From Hyphomicrobiaceae bacterium (GTDB lineage: Bacteria > Pseudomonadota > Alphaproteobacteria > Rhizobiales > Devosiaceae): a stretch of DNA of 64,000 nt. Where the stretch lies: contig JACKJF010000003.1 of the NCBI GenBank assembly GCA_020638095.1, forward strand, positions 1,116,001 through 1,180,000, given 5' to 3'. This document shows, one piece after another, positions 17,839-26,771 of this stretch; positions within the stretch are counted from its first letter, which is position 1, and every line of letters starts with the position of its first letter. Under the pieces are notes generated by a model. The model had not been told where the DNA came from. It searched no databases and saw only the letters and a list, made by a program, of their open reading frames with translations. A program made the translations under genes and the position numbers.

Positions 17839-18600
17839 CTAGGGCATCAACTGCCCGCCGTTGACGTCGATGATCTGGCCAGTGATGTAGCCCGACATGT
17901 TGTCGGAGGCGAGGAATACGTAGGCCCCGACGCATTCCTCCGCCGTCCCCAGCCGCTGCATCGGAATTTGCGCCGCCGCCGTGTCGCGCACGCTTTGCGG
18001 CGTTTCGGCATGGAACGGGGTCAGAATGAAACCAGGCGCCACCGTGTTGACGCGGATATTGTAGGGCGCAAATTCGCGCGCCATGTTGCGCGCGATCGAG
18101 TGAACCGCCGCCTTGGCCGAAGCGTAGACGGTCGAGCCCATGAACCCGCCGAACCGACCCGCAATGGAACCGGTGTGAATGACCGATCCGCCGCCGGCTG
18201 CCCTGAGATGCGGCAGTGCCGCCGCCGTCACATTGAGGATCGAGCGCACGTTGAGGTCATAGACCTGATCGAAAATCGCGTTGTCGAACCCTTCGTTCGT
18301 TACCCGCTCGATGATGCCGCCGGCATTGTTGATGAGGACGTCGAGCCCGCCAAGCGCCGCGACGGCGTCAGCGACGATCTGACGTGCCGCCTCCGTCTTG
18401 CCGACGTCGCCGACAACCACGTGTGCCACGCCGCCTCCGTCCCGGATTTTGGCGGCGATCGCCTCGGCCGCGTCACGATTGCGAAACCCGTGCACCGCAA
18501 TGTTCGCCCCGAGCCGGCCCATTTCCAGCGCCACCGCCGCACCGATGCCGGTCGATGAACCGGTGATCAACACCCTTTTTCCCTTGAGATCGTCAAGCAT
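17839..18600 (-). CDS. Short-chain dehydrogenase/reductase
   Basis: A 253-residue classical SDR. It has the Rossmann motif TGSSTGIGAAVALEMG, the structural NNAGG, a catalytic Ser region (HTGSIAGRFGG) with YASAKAA providing Tyr and Lys, and the C-terminal DVNGGQLMP. It would oxidise or reduce an alcohol/ketone with NAD(P). The fold is close to sugar or polyol dehydrogenases and 3-oxoacyl-ACP reductases; the substrate cannot be assigned. The ATG at 18600 was chosen as the family start. A LacI-type palindrome lies 34 bases upstream, which favours control by a sugar-responsive repressor. Confidence 0.85.
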   Translation of the reverse strand: MLDDLKGKRVLITGSSTGIGAAVALEMGRLGANIAVHGFRNRDAAEAIAAKIRDGGGVAHVVVGDVGKTEAARQIVADAVAALGGLDVLINNAGGIIERVTNEGFDNAIFDQVYDLNVRSILNVTAAALPHLRAAGGGSVIHTGSIAGRFGGFMGSTVYASAKAAVHSIARNMAREFAPYNIRVNTVAPGFILTPFHAETPQSVRDTAAAQIPMQRLGTAEECVGAYVFLASDNMSGYITGQIIDVNGGQLMP

Positions 18601-18633
18601 CCTCAACTCCCGCAGTCGGCGACAAATTGGTTG

Positions 18634-18647
18634 TATTAGCGCTAATA
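18634..18647. promoter_or_regulatory. Candidate LacI-family operator upstream of the SDR gene
   Basis: The 14-bp perfect palindrome TATTAGCGCTAATA has the central CG and half-sites of LacI-family sugar repressors. It sits 34 to 47 bases before the start of the reverse-strand SDR gene, within the probable promoter. No LacI-family gene is present in this window, so the regulator would act in trans. Confidence 0.5.
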
Positions 18648-18887
18648 GCACGATCCCGCCGCTTCGCAACAAGGATGCCTCGGCTTCGGTGATGCGGCCG
18701 CGCGAGGCGGTTGACCGGGTGTCCGGCGGCGTGCCTCAAAGGGCCGGGATGAGGTTGCCAATGGTCACAATCCCGGCTGGCGCCGCCACCTTTCAAAACC
18801 CGCCAGGCGCGGCGATTGGGTTCTGGACAACCCCGAATCTTCTCCCTATAACCCGCCAGTCTTTTCGGCGCGCATCAAGCGCCCGGC

Positions 18888-18971
<84 letters not shown>

Positions 18972-19082
18972 CTAGAAGTCGCTTGGAGAGCAACCCGCTA
19001 GCGCCTCGATGTTGGGAGGCCGTAAGTCTGCGGTCATTCCCCAAATTGGAAACGGCGCCTCGAATCCTTTACGAATATTCAC

Positions 19083-19406
19083 ATGCGGTGCAGGAAGCCT
19101 CTGCAGCTGGCGGCCGGGCTTGCGAAGCCGCGTTTGGACGAGCAGGGCGAGGCCATCCGGGACGAGGAGGGTAAGCCGGCCCTAGACCCGAAATACAACC
19201 TCCATAGCCTTCGGCATTTTCGCGCCTCCCTCTTGATCGCGGACGGCGCCAATCCGAAGGAAGTCCAAGCCGAGATGGGGCATAGCACCATTACAGTGAC
19301 CTACGATCTGTATGGCCACTTGTTCAAAGACGATACGGCGGACAAACTGCGGCGCGAGAGGGCCGAACGGCTCGCGGAGTCGTTGGTCCAAGGGTGGACA
19401 AGCTGA
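19083..19406 (+). pseudogene. Tyrosine integrase, C-terminal fragment
   Basis: About 107 residues remain. HSLRHFRASLLI carries the His-x-x-Arg box, GHSTITVTYDLYGHLF carries the later His and the nucleophilic Tyr, and a basic helical tail follows. The whole DNA-binding N-terminus and the first catalytic Arg are missing, so the protein cannot be active alone. The ATG at 19083 may be fortuitous; the true 5' boundary of the fragment is not visible. Confidence 0.8.
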
Positions 19407-19470
19407 ATGGCATTAACTATCTGTTAAGGGACAGGTGGTATTCCTACTCAAATCAGAGCAGGAGGTTATC

Positions 19471-19566
19471 ATGCGAATTAAGCGCATCCGCCTAGACCCA
19501 GCTTGGTTCATTGCTATTGGAACCATAGTTCTTGCCATTGTCGCCATTATTCAGCTTTGGCACTAA
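19471..19566 (+). CDS. 31-residue single-helix membrane peptide
   Basis: A strong GGAGG ribosome site six bases before the ATG supports translation. The peptide has a basic N-terminus (MRIKRIRLDPAW) and one hydrophobic helix (FIAIGTIVLAIVAIIQLW), ending in His. It stops four bases before the next gene, so the two are likely co-expressed. The layout recalls small membrane toxins or phage membrane peptides, but no family was recognised. Confidence 0.55.
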   Translation: MRIKRIRLDPAWFIAIGTIVLAIVAIIQLWH

Positions 19567-19569
19567 GCA

Positions 19570-19830
19570 ATGGCCAGCAAACGCCTCAATCTTAATGTAT
19601 CAGAAGTGTCTTACGAGCACGTAAGGCATTTGGCAGAGATCACGGATAGTTCAATTTCTGAAACGGTGCGCAACGCGCTCCGACATTATCACCGGTTAGT
19701 TCACATCAAAGCTCGTGGAAATCACATTTATGAAGACCAAAGTGGTTCGCTCAACGAGCTACCTCTCGACTTCGAGGCAGACGCCGAAAAGGTGACGGAT
19801 TTATACGCCCAAGTGCCGAAATTCGACTGA
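19570..19830 (+). CDS. Ribbon-helix-helix-like protein of the relic element
   Basis: An 86-residue protein. Residues 1-45 (KRLNLNVSEVSYEHVRHLAEIT, SISETVRNALRHY) show the beta strand followed by two helices expected of CopG/Arc-type DNA-binding proteins. The acidic C-terminus (DFEADAEKVTDLY) could bind a partner. It starts four bases after the membrane peptide. It could be an antitoxin or an element repressor. Codon use is less GC-rich than that of the neighbouring chromosomal genes. Confidence 0.5.
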   Translation: MASKRLNLNVSEVSYEHVRHLAEITDSSISETVRNALRHYHRLVHIKARGNHIYEDQSGSLNELPLDFEADAEKVTDLYAQVPKFD

Positions 19831-19892
19831 TCGATGCGACATAAACGCGACATGATGCCAAAATAGCCAATTGAATCAACGCTTCAATGCGT

Positions 19893-19946
19893 ACTGAAAA
19901 TCCGCGTGTCGCTGGTTCGATTCCGGCCCTGGGCACCACCCACCCC
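19893..19946 (+). repeat. Right attachment-site copy (attR) of tRNA-Phe
   Basis: An exact 54-base copy of 18918-18971, starting in the anticodon stem of tRNA-Phe. It lacks the 5' half, so it is not a second tRNA gene. It marks the right edge of the relic element, 43 bases before the end of cbbO. Confidence 0.9.
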
Positions 19947-19988
19947 ACAAATTCCTGAATTGCGGCACCGCGCGAACCTGAGTCTGGC

Positions 19989-22310
19989 CTAGCGCGTCAG
20001 GTTGGCAAAAAGCGTGGGCAGCCGCTCCGGCAGGCGTTCGACGCGGTCGATGATCGTGTAGCGGTTGATCCCGAAAATGCGCTCGACATAGCGGTCGGCA
20101 TGCGGATCGAGCGTCAGGCAGTAGGAGGTGACGCCGGCGCGCCCCAACTCCTCAACGGACTTGCGCGCATCCATGCGCAGATATTGAGGGTCGCGTTCGT
20201 CGATATCGGCCGGTTCGCCATCGGTAATGACCAAGAGCAGTTTGTGCCTTTCCGGCCGCGCGATCAGATGTTGGCCTGCATGGCGGATGGCGGCGCCCAT
20301 GCGGGTCGAAAGGCCGCCCCGCATGCCGGCAAGGCGGCTTCGCACATCGTCGTCGAGGTGCTGATCGAAATCCTTGAAGCGGTAATATTGCACATCATGC
20401 CGGCCATCCGAGGCAAAGCCGTGAATGGCGTAGGGGTCGCCGATACCCTCGATCGCGGTGGCGATCAGGGTGCTCGCTTCCCGTGTGAGTTCGATGACCG
20501 ACTTGTCGGTGCCGCGCACCATTTCGTTGGTGGATTCGGAGAGGTCGAGCAGAATGACGACCGCCAGATCACGACGGTTGATGACGTTGCGCATGGTGAT
20601 GTGCGGGTCGGGCTGCATGCCCGCACGAACCATGACTAGCGCTTCGACGGCGGCATTGAGATCGAGTTCGTCGCCATCTTCGAGCTTGCGCTGACGCGAA
20701 AGACCCTGGGGCCTGAGCTTGTCGATGATCTGCTTGATGCGTTGTGAAACGCCCTTGTTGGCCGCGAGGATGTCGCGAATGCCGTCAGGGTCGCCGCGTC
20801 CCTGCCGCCGTTCGTAGAGCGTTGTCCATGCGGGCCGGAGCAATTGGGTCTGATAGTCCCATTCCGGATAGCCATAGGGTTCCGAAACCGGCTCCTTTCC
20901 TTCCATTTCGTTGTAGGAAACGCCTTCATCTTCATAAGGGAAAAGCTCTGACGAGAGCGTCCAGATTTCCTGGGCGTCGTCACCGGCGGTCTCTGTATCG
21001 ATCTCGTTGATGAATTCCATCAACCCAACATTCCTGCGGACTTGCGCGGCGGTCGCCGCGCCGCCCGCGCCGGAGTCCCAGTCAAACTCCTCCGCCATCC
21101 AGAGAAAGCGGTTGTCGTCGCGATAGGGAATTTTGAGGCCTTCCAGAATGCGCAGGCTTGGTACCGCGCGTCGACGGGCGAGGATATTGAAGAGTTGCAG
21201 GCCGGTGTCACGTGACAGGTGCGGCCGGGTTGCGTCGGTCCGCAGCGTCTCGGCGAAACGGGCCGCGAGCGCGTCGACCTCTTCGTCCTCGGTTTTGGCA
21301 TCTGGGTCGAGAAGGGCGAGGGCGGCCAATTCGAGCAACGGCACAGATTGGTGCTCGGCCCGGCCGGACGGGGCAATCAGTCCGCGCCAGAGCGAACGCA
21401 TGCCGGGAAACTCCTGCGCCGCGAGATATTCGACCCGCGCATCCTCCACGAAGCCGATGAAAAAGCGCTGGGCCGGCGACAGGTTTTCACCCTCTTCAGG
21501 GCCGGTTGTGTAGACCATGTGCGCCGCCATATGGGCGGCCATGGCGCGGTAGACATCGATACCGGCAGTGCCGCAAACCTCGTCCACCGCGTCCGGCAAA
21601 TGCAGAACCCGGTCCTCGATGAACGGGCGGAAACCTTCGTAGTTGGCGGCGGCCGGGCGCAGGAAAAAGTCCCGCGCCCAGAAGGCGCGAAGGTAGAAAT
21701 TGAGCTTTCGCTGGCTGTCGACAAAAAGCGTGCCGCGCCGTTCGGCTTCGAGAACCGCCCTGCTGTCGTCAGACCTGAGGCCGAAATAATCAGCCTGCTT
21801 CGGCAGGTCACGCCGGTAGGCTTCAGCGCCGAAATCGATCCAGTGCTGGAGGCCCGAAAGGGTCAGTTTGCCCAGAAGCTCGTCCAGCACGCCAAACATC
21901 GGCCTGAGGCCGCGCGGCGCCTTGGCGGCAAGCCGGTGCAGCAATTGCAGATAGGCGCGCAAGAGTGTCTGGTCGGCCAGCCGCGACGAGGCGGTCGGCA
22001 GGGTCGAAAGGGCGAGGGTCAGGACCTCTCCCGACGTCATCGAAGAGAGCTTGAAGATCGCGCCGACGCAGTCGCGGATCACGTCCTCACCGCAATCCCT
22101 GACCACGCGTGGAATGGCATGGAGCCAGGCGGTGATGAGCGAGGACCCCTTGCCCAGCTGCGTCAGTCCACGCGCGCCATCGAGCCAGTCCTTGACCCCC
22201 TGAGGCGACATGATGCGCGCGGCCTCGTGAAAAAGAGGCTCGAGCGTGTCGCCGAGTTCCGGGGCGGCGGCAACAAGATCTTCGCGATAGTCGTCGAGTT
22301 CGAGGCTCAT
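19989..22310 (-). CDS. cbbO: RuBisCO activase component CbbO, von Willebrand factor A domain
   Basis: A 773-residue cytosolic protein of the CbbO/NorD type. The C-terminal third holds a VWA domain with the metal-ion site motif DLSES (Asp589) and a later TDGEPADI segment. CbbO is the adaptor that links the AAA+ motor CbbQ to form I RuBisCO, so that inhibitory sugar phosphates can be removed from the active site. It lies 16 bases after cbbQ in the reverse-strand operon cbbL-cbbS-cbbQ-cbbO. Its 3' end lies next to the relic element at tRNA-Phe. Confidence 0.9.
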   Translation of the reverse strand: MSLELDDYREDLVAAAPELGDTLEPLFHEAARIMSPQGVKDWLDGARGLTQLGKGSSLITAWLHAIPRVVRDCGEDVIRDCVGAIFKLSSMTSGEVLTLALSTLPTASSRLADQTLLRAYLQLLHRLAAKAPRGLRPMFGVLDELLGKLTLSGLQHWIDFGAEAYRRDLPKQADYFGLRSDDSRAVLEAERRGTLFVDSQRKLNFYLRAFWARDFFLRPAAANYEGFRPFIEDRVLHLPDAVDEVCGTAGIDVYRAMAAHMAAHMVYTTGPEEGENLSPAQRFFIGFVEDARVEYLAAQEFPGMRSLWRGLIAPSGRAEHQSVPLLELAALALLDPDAKTEDEEVDALAARFAETLRTDATRPHLSRDTGLQLFNILARRRAVPSLRILEGLKIPYRDDNRFLWMAEEFDWDSGAGGAATAAQVRRNVGLMEFINEIDTETAGDDAQEIWTLSSELFPYEDEGVSYNEMEGKEPVSEPYGYPEWDYQTQLLRPAWTTLYERRQGRGDPDGIRDILAANKGVSQRIKQIIDKLRPQGLSRQRKLEDGDELDLNAAVEALVMVRAGMQPDPHITMRNVINRRDLAVVILLDLSESTNEMVRGTDKSVIELTREASTLIATAIEGIGDPYAIHGFASDGRHDVQYYRFKDFDQHLDDDVRSRLAGMRGGLSTRMGAAIRHAGQHLIARPERHKLLLVITDGEPADIDERDPQYLRMDARKSVEELGRAGVTSYCLTLDPHADRYVERIFGINRYTIIDRVERLPERLPTLFANLTR

Positions 22311-22326
22311 GGGGACCTCTCGCGCC

Positions 22327-23148
22327 CTACCCGAAGAAGGTGGTGACGGCGGCCTCGAGCGTATCGCGCATGTCCATGTCGTCGGTCAGCGGCTCAACCA
22401 GCGCCATGTTGCAGGCGGCAACCGGCGGGATGCCCTTGACGATCAGCTGCCCCGCATAGATCAGAAGGCGTGTCGACATGCCTTCGTCGAGACCGTGGCC
22501 TTTGAGATTTCGCGAACGCTGAGCGACCTGCACCAGCCGCTCTGCAGTTTTCTGGTCGACGCCGGCCTCATGCATCAGAATTTCTGCCTCGATCGCGGCC
22601 GGCGGATAGTCAAAGCTCATCGCCCCGAAGCGTTGCTTGGTCGACTGCTTGAGGTCCTTCATCATCGACTGGTAGCCGGGATTGTAGGAAATCACGATCT
22701 GGAAATCGGGATGTGCCTCGACCAGCTCGCCCTTCTTGTCGAGCGGCAATTTCCGGCGGTGGTCGGTCAGGGGGTGGATGACGACCGTCGTGTCCTGCCG
22801 GGCTTCGACCACTTCGTCGAGATAGCATATGGCACCGATGCGGGCGGCAGTCGTCAGGGGTCCGTCCTGCCAGCGCGTGCCGTTCACGTCGAGCAGGAAG
22901 CGCCCGACCAGGTCAGAAGCGGTCATGTCCTCGTTGCACGCGACGGTGATCAGCGGGCGCCCAAGTTTCCATGCCATATATTCGACAAAGCGTGATTTGC
23001 CCGCGCCGGTCGGACCCTTGAGCATGACCGGCATGCGCACGTCATAGGCTGCCTCGTAGCGCTCAACCTCGTCGGCGAGCGGCCGGTAGTAGGGTTCGGA
23101 TTTGATCCGGTACTGAGCCGGATCGGTCTGAGTGATCTCAGCGTTCAT
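22327..23148 (-). CDS. cbbQ: RuBisCO activase AAA+ motor CbbQ (MoxR family)
   Basis: A 273-residue AAA+ ATPase of the MoxR branch. Walker A is GPTGAGKS (residues 45-52) and Walker B is AICYLDEV with Asp111-Glu112. A sensor segment ISYNPGYQS follows. With CbbO it forms the activase of green-type form I RuBisCO. The start at 23148 ([10 protein letters not shown]) fits the family; the open frame extends upstream into non-family sequence. It is 59 bases after cbbS. Confidence 0.93.
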   Translation of the reverse strand: MNAEITQTDPAQYRIKSEPYYRPLADEVERYEAAYDVRMPVMLKGPTGAGKSRFVEYMAWKLGRPLITVACNEDMTASDLVGRFLLDVNGTRWQDGPLTTAARIGAICYLDEVVEARQDTTVVIHPLTDHRRKLPLDKKGELVEAHPDFQIVISYNPGYQSMMKDLKQSTKQRFGAMSFDYPPAAIEAEILMHEAGVDQKTAERLVQVAQRSRNLKGHGLDEGMSTRLLIYAGQLIVKGIPPVAACNMALVEPLTDDMDMRDTLEAAVTTFFG

Positions 23149-23207
23149 GATGCCAACCTCGGCGGGAAAGGCGGGAGCACCTGCGGCGCCCCCGCAATGC
23201 GATTTGC

Positions 23208-23564
23208 CTATTCCACCGGTCCGCGGAACACGACCATGTTGGCGCCCTGGCTTTGGGTATAGTTGTTGTAGCCAATCAGGCGGACATGGTGGCCGGGATT
23301 GGCAGCTTTGCATTCCTCGATTTCGGCGAGGATCTTGTCGACATCGGTCTCCCCGAACATCGGCAGTTTCCACATGTACCAGTAGTGCTGGCGCGCGAAT
23401 TTGGGTTCGGTGTGTTCAATCGCCGGATTGAAGCCCTTGTCGACAATGTACTGAACCTGCTTGCGCACCTCGTCGTCGCTCATCGGCGGCAGATAGGAAA
23501 ACGTACCGAATTTCCGGCTTTCCGGGGTAGACAGGCGGGAGGGATAGTCCTGAACCTTGCTCAT
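23208..23564 (-). CDS. cbbS: RuBisCO form I small subunit
   Basis: A 118-residue small subunit. It has [26 protein letters not shown], the family block [12 protein letters not shown], and a C-terminal [14 protein letters not shown]. It assembles as four dimers with eight large subunits. A ribosome site GGAGA precedes the ATG. It sits 39 bases after cbbL and before cbbQ. The lack of a C-terminal beta-hairpin extension agrees with a green-type (form IA) rather than red-type enzyme. Confidence 0.96.
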   Translation of the reverse strand: MSKVQDYPSRLSTPESRKFGTFSYLPPMSDDEVRKQVQYIVDKGFNPAIEHTEPKFARQHYWYMWKLPMFGETDVDKILAEIEECKAANPGHHVRLIGYNNYTQSQGANMVVFRGPVE

Positions 23565-23603
23565 TTGGGTCTCCTCTGAATTCTCTGAATGGGTGGGAAG
23601 GGA

Positions 23604-25022
23604 TCAGCGGTGCGACACGTCGAGTTTGTCGACGGTATCGAACTCGAACTTGATCTCTTTCCAGGTCTCCATCGCGATCTTGAGTTCCGGGCTGTGCTGG
23701 GCCGCCCGGGTCAGGATTTCCTTGCCCTCTTTTTCGAGTTCGCGGCCCTCGTTGCGGGCCTGCACGCAGGCCTCGAGTGCCACGCGATTGGCCGCTGCGC
23801 CCGCCGCGTTGCCCCAGGGGTGGCCGAGCGTGCCGCCGCCGAACTGCAGGACGGAATCGTCGCCGAAAATCGAAACGAGCGCCGGCATGTGCCAGATGTG
23901 GATGCCGCCCGACGCGACCGGAAAGACGCCTGGCATCGAACCCCAATCCTGATCGAAGAAGATGCCACGCGAACGGTCTTCGGCAACGAAGCGGTCGCGC
24001 AGAAGGTCGATCCACCCGAGCGTTGCCTCGCGGTCGCCCTCGAGCTTGCCCACGACCGTGCCGGAGTGCAGGTGATCGCCACCCAGAAGCCTCAGCAACT
24101 TTGCCAGCACGCGGAAATTGATGCCGTGGTTGGGGTTGCGGTCGATCACGGCGTGCATGGCGCGATGAACGTGCAGCAGCATGCCGTTGTCTCGGCACCA
24201 TTTGGAGAGGGAGTTGTGCGCCGCCCAGCCGAGGGTGAGATAGTCCGACATGATGATCGGCGTGCCGAGTTCCTTGGCGAATTCGGCCCGCATGTACATG
24301 TCTTCAACCGTCGGCGCGGTCACGTTCATGTAGTGGCCCTTGCGCTCGCCCGTTTCGGCTTCCGCCTTGTCGATAGCTTCCTGGCAGAACAGGAACCGGT
24401 CGCGCCAGCGCATGAACGGCTGTGAATTGACGTTCTCGTCGTCCTTCGAGAAGTCGAGACCACCGCGCAGGACCTCGTAAACGGCGCGTCCGTAATTCTT
24501 GGCGGAAAGGCCGAGCTTCGGCTTGATCGTGCAGCCGAGCAGGGGACGGCCATATTTATCCATCTTGTCGCGCTCGACCGCGATGCCATGCGGCGGGCCG
24601 TAGCAGGTCTTGACGAACCAGATCGGGAAGCGGACGTCCTCCAGACGGAGCGCCCGCACGGCCTTGAAGCCGAACACGTTGCCGACAAGCGAGGTGAAGA
24701 CGTTGACCACCGATCCCTCTTCGAAGAGGTCCGCGGGATAGGCGACGAACGCATAGAAGGCATCGTCGTGCCCCGGCACGTCCTCGATCGCATAGGCGCG
24801 GCCCTTGTAATAGTCGAGGTCGGTCAGAAGGTCGGTCCAGACGGTCGTCCAGGTGCCGGTCGATGATTCAGCGGCAACTGCAGCGGCGGCTTCCTCGCGC
24901 GGCACGCCATCCTGCGGAATTACCTTGAACACCGCCAGAATGTCGGTGTCCTTGGGCGTGTAATCCGGCATCCAGTAGGTTTCCCGGTATTCCTTGACGC
25001 CTGCCTGATATGTCTTGCTCAT
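23604..25022 (-). CDS. cbbL: RuBisCO form IA large subunit
   Basis: A 472-residue large subunit that carboxylates ribulose 1,5-bisphosphate. The visible active-site blocks are [37 protein letters not shown] with the carbamylated Lys193, HVHRAMH, and loop 6 [13 protein letters not shown] with Lys326. Motifs such as [20 protein letters not shown] and the CbbQ/CbbO partners place it in form IA. The ATG at 25022 was chosen because [17 protein letters not shown] is the family start, with a GGAG site just upstream. It is divergent from cbbR. Confidence 0.97.
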   Translation of the reverse strand: MSKTYQAGVKEYRETYWMPDYTPKDTDILAVFKVIPQDGVPREEAAAAVAAESSTGTWTTVWTDLLTDLDYYKGRAYAIEDVPGHDDAFYAFVAYPADLFEEGSVVNVFTSLVGNVFGFKAVRALRLEDVRFPIWFVKTCYGPPHGIAVERDKMDKYGRPLLGCTIKPKLGLSAKNYGRAVYEVLRGGLDFSKDDENVNSQPFMRWRDRFLFCQEAIDKAEAETGERKGHYMNVTAPTVEDMYMRAEFAKELGTPIIMSDYLTLGWAAHNSLSKWCRDNGMLLHVHRAMHAVIDRNPNHGINFRVLAKLLRLLGGDHLHSGTVVGKLEGDREATLGWIDLLRDRFVAEDRSRGIFFDQDWGSMPGVFPVASGGIHIWHMPALVSIFGDDSVLQFGGGTLGHPWGNAAGAAANRVALEACVQARNEGRELEKEGKEILTRAAQHSPELKIAMETWKEIKFEFDTVDKLDVSHR

Positions 25023-25111
25023 CAATGCTCCTCCAGAGGTTCGGCGGGTTGTGGGCGGCGGAACGTTGGGGGTCGCCGGCATCCATTCGGGTCCATGCTG
25101 GCGAAGCACAT

Positions 25112-25165
25112 GAATAATTGACAGTTAAATGATTTTACGATTAAATTAAATGATCACTTAATGAT
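25112..25165. promoter_or_regulatory. cbbL/cbbR divergent promoter with candidate CbbR boxes
   Basis: The 148-bp region between cbbL and cbbR contains an AT-rich stretch in otherwise GC-rich DNA. Two copies fit the CbbR consensus TNA-N7-TNA: 25125-25137 (TTAAATGATTTTA) and 25141-25153 (TTAAATTAAATGA). They lie about 100 to 130 bases before cbbL and overlap the likely cbbR promoter, as expected for a LysR regulator that represses itself and activates the divergent operon. Confidence 0.65.
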
Positions 25166-25170
25166 TGATC

Positions 25171-26100
25171 ATGCCGCTCCGCCACGCTACCCTTCGCCAG
25201 CTCGCCGTTTTCCGCTCGCTCGCGCAGCACAAGAGCGTCGTGCGCGCGGCGGAGTCGCTGCACCTGACGCCGCCAGCCGTGTCCATACAGGTCAAGCAGC
25301 TTGCCGAACATATCGGCCACCCGCTGATCGGCCAGATCGGCAAGAAGCTCTACTTGACCGCCCAGGGCGAAGCTGTGGCATCGGCCTGCCGCGATCTGCT
25401 CGATCGCCTTGAGCGTCTGAATCAGGATCTTTCCGCGCTAGAAGGGCTGGAAAGCGGGTCGCTTTCCGTCGCCATCATCACCACGGCGAGTTATTTCGTG
25501 CCGCGCCTGTTGGGCGACTTTCACGCCGAACACCCCAACCTCAACGTTTCCATGTTCGTGGGCAACCGGCAGACCATTCTCGAACGGATGGAAGCGAATG
25601 AGGATGACCTCTACATTCTCGGCCAGCCCCCGGAAAGCGCGCGGGTCACGGCCTGGCCCTTCGCGCCCAATGACCTCGTGGCGATCGGCTCACCCGATCA
25701 CCCACTCCGCAGAGCAAAGGCAATCGACCCCGGGCGCCTCGCAGAGGAACCCTTCATCGCCCGCGAAAATGGATCGGGGACCAGGCTTGCCGCCGAAGAA
25801 TTCTTCGCCCGAGCCGGTGCGTCGCTCCAGATTCGTCTCGAACTCGGCAGCAATGAAGCGGTCAAGCAGTCGGTGGCTGGTCACCTCGGCTTTTCGGTCC
25901 TTTCCGAAAGCACCGTGCGCAAGGAACTGGCGAGTGGCGAACTTGTCCGGCTCGACGTGAAGGGATTGCCGCTGCATCGCCAATGGTATGCGGCTCACCC
26001 AAAGAACAAGATCCTTTCGCCGGCCGCTGCCGCGTTCCGGGATTTTCTCGAGCGCCGTCTGTCCGCTACGGACCGACGCTCATGGCCAGAACACGGCTGA
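25171..26100 (+). CDS. cbbR: LysR-type regulator CbbR of the form I operon
   Basis: A 309-residue LysR regulator. It has an N-terminal winged helix (LRQLAVFRSLAQHKSVVRAAESLHLTPPAVSIQVKQL) and a ligand domain with LSVAIITTASYFVPRLLGDF, VGNRQTILERM and NGSGTRLAAEEFF, all typical of CbbR. Known CbbRs sense Calvin-cycle metabolites. I chose the ATG at 25171; a TTG two codons earlier is also in frame. It is transcribed away from cbbL, and its 3' end overlaps the convergent tag gene by 35 bases. Confidence 0.93.
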   Translation: MPLRHATLRQLAVFRSLAQHKSVVRAAESLHLTPPAVSIQVKQLAEHIGHPLIGQIGKKLYLTAQGEAVASACRDLLDRLERLNQDLSALEGLESGSLSVAIITTASYFVPRLLGDFHAEHPNLNVSMFVGNRQTILERMEANEDDLYILGQPPESARVTAWPFAPNDLVAIGSPDHPLRRAKAIDPGRLAEEPFIARENGSGTRLAAEEFFARAGASLQIRLELGSNEAVKQSVAGHLGFSVLSESTVRKELASGELVRLDVKGLPLHRQWYAAHPKNKILSPAAAAFRDFLERRLSATDRRSWPEHG

Positions 26101-26737
26101 TTTCGGTCAGGGACCGGCCCGATTCCGCCGCCCAACTGTTGAAGGCCGCTTGCACCGCGGCCATATCGCTTTTCGACGAGGGCGGTCCCGGCACCACGCC
26201 TTCGGCAACCAGCCTGGCCACGACGTCAGTCGAAAGGTTGAAACTCGAAACGCCCATGCGCCTCAGGAACCGCTGGCCGGTCAGCCCGCCCAGCCGCGAA
26301 CCTTTCCTTTTGAGAAGGTCGAGCAGGCCGACAAAGTCGCTGCTCGGCCACGCTCCGAAGAAGCTGCCCGCCGAACCATGTTCGGCCGCGACGTCGGTCA
26401 GGAATCGCGCATTGGCAATCACCGATTCGATCTTGGCGCCGTTACGCACGATCCGCGTATCGCGCAAAAGCCGGTCCAGATCGTCGTCGTGGTAGAACCC
26501 GACCCGCGCCACGTCGAACCCGTCGAAGGCTTCCTCGAACCCCGGCCATTTGGCCTCGATGACCTTCCAGTTGAACCCGGCTTCGAAAATGCATCGCGCC
26601 ATGGCTGAAAGCCAGCGGTCGTCGGGAATTTTCTGTAGTTCGGCGGCCGGGAGTGGCTTCTGAAGGAGCGCATCGAGCGCTGCCGGTCCCCCCTTCCGGT
26701 CGGCAGCGATGGCATGAATTTCGGCAAATCTCCGCAT
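26066..26737 (-). CDS. DNA-3-methyladenine glycosylase I family protein
   Basis: A 223-residue protein with DDRWLSAMARCIFEAGFNWKVIE, GFEEAFDGFDVARVGFYHDDDLDRLL, and NGAKIESVIANARFL, matching the Tag-type glycosylase pattern (helix-hairpin-helix superfamily). Tag removes 3-methyladenine from DNA. I chose the ATG at 26737, since the four residues before it are not typical. Zinc-binding residues of E. coli Tag are not obvious, so this may be a diverged branch annotated as a 3-methyladenine glycosylase. It overlaps cbbR tail to tail. Confidence 0.8.
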   Translation of the reverse strand: MRRFAEIHAIAADRKGGPAALDALLQKPLPAAELQKIPDDRWLSAMARCIFEAGFNWKVIEAKWPGFEEAFDGFDVARVGFYHDDDLDRLLRDTRIVRNGAKIESVIANARFLTDVAAEHGSAGSFFGAWPSSDFVGLLDLLKRKGSRLGGLTGQRFLRRMGVSSFNLSTDVVARLVAEGVVPGPPSSKSDMAAVQAAFNSWAAESGRSLTEISRVLAMSVGP

Positions 26738-26771
26738 CTCGATCTCCACCCAACCGAATCTGCCGCCCGGC

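Larger units (their letters stand above)
18972..19946 (+). mobile_element. Relic integrative element at tRNA-Phe
   Basis: A 975-bp unit bounded by the 54-bp direct repeats. It carries the C-terminal end of a tyrosine integrase, a 31-residue membrane peptide and an 86-residue ribbon-helix-helix-like protein. The section from about 19410 to 19890 is clearly more AT-rich than the flanking chromosome, consistent with foreign origin. Most of the original element has been deleted. Confidence 0.8.

Noticed and set aside
17839..18600. Second acetoacetyl-CoA reductase
   Set aside because: It is an SDR, but its motifs differ from PhaB and it lies far from the PHB genes with a LacI-type operator; the substrate is left open.
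19893..19946. Second tRNA-Phe gene
   Set aside because: Only the 3' part is present, without the D arm and the acceptor 5' strand; it is the right attachment site.
21219..22346. Forward open frame of 375 residues opposite cbbO
   Set aside because: It is antisense to a well-supported gene, lacks domain features and a ribosome site, and reflects GC-rich codon bias.
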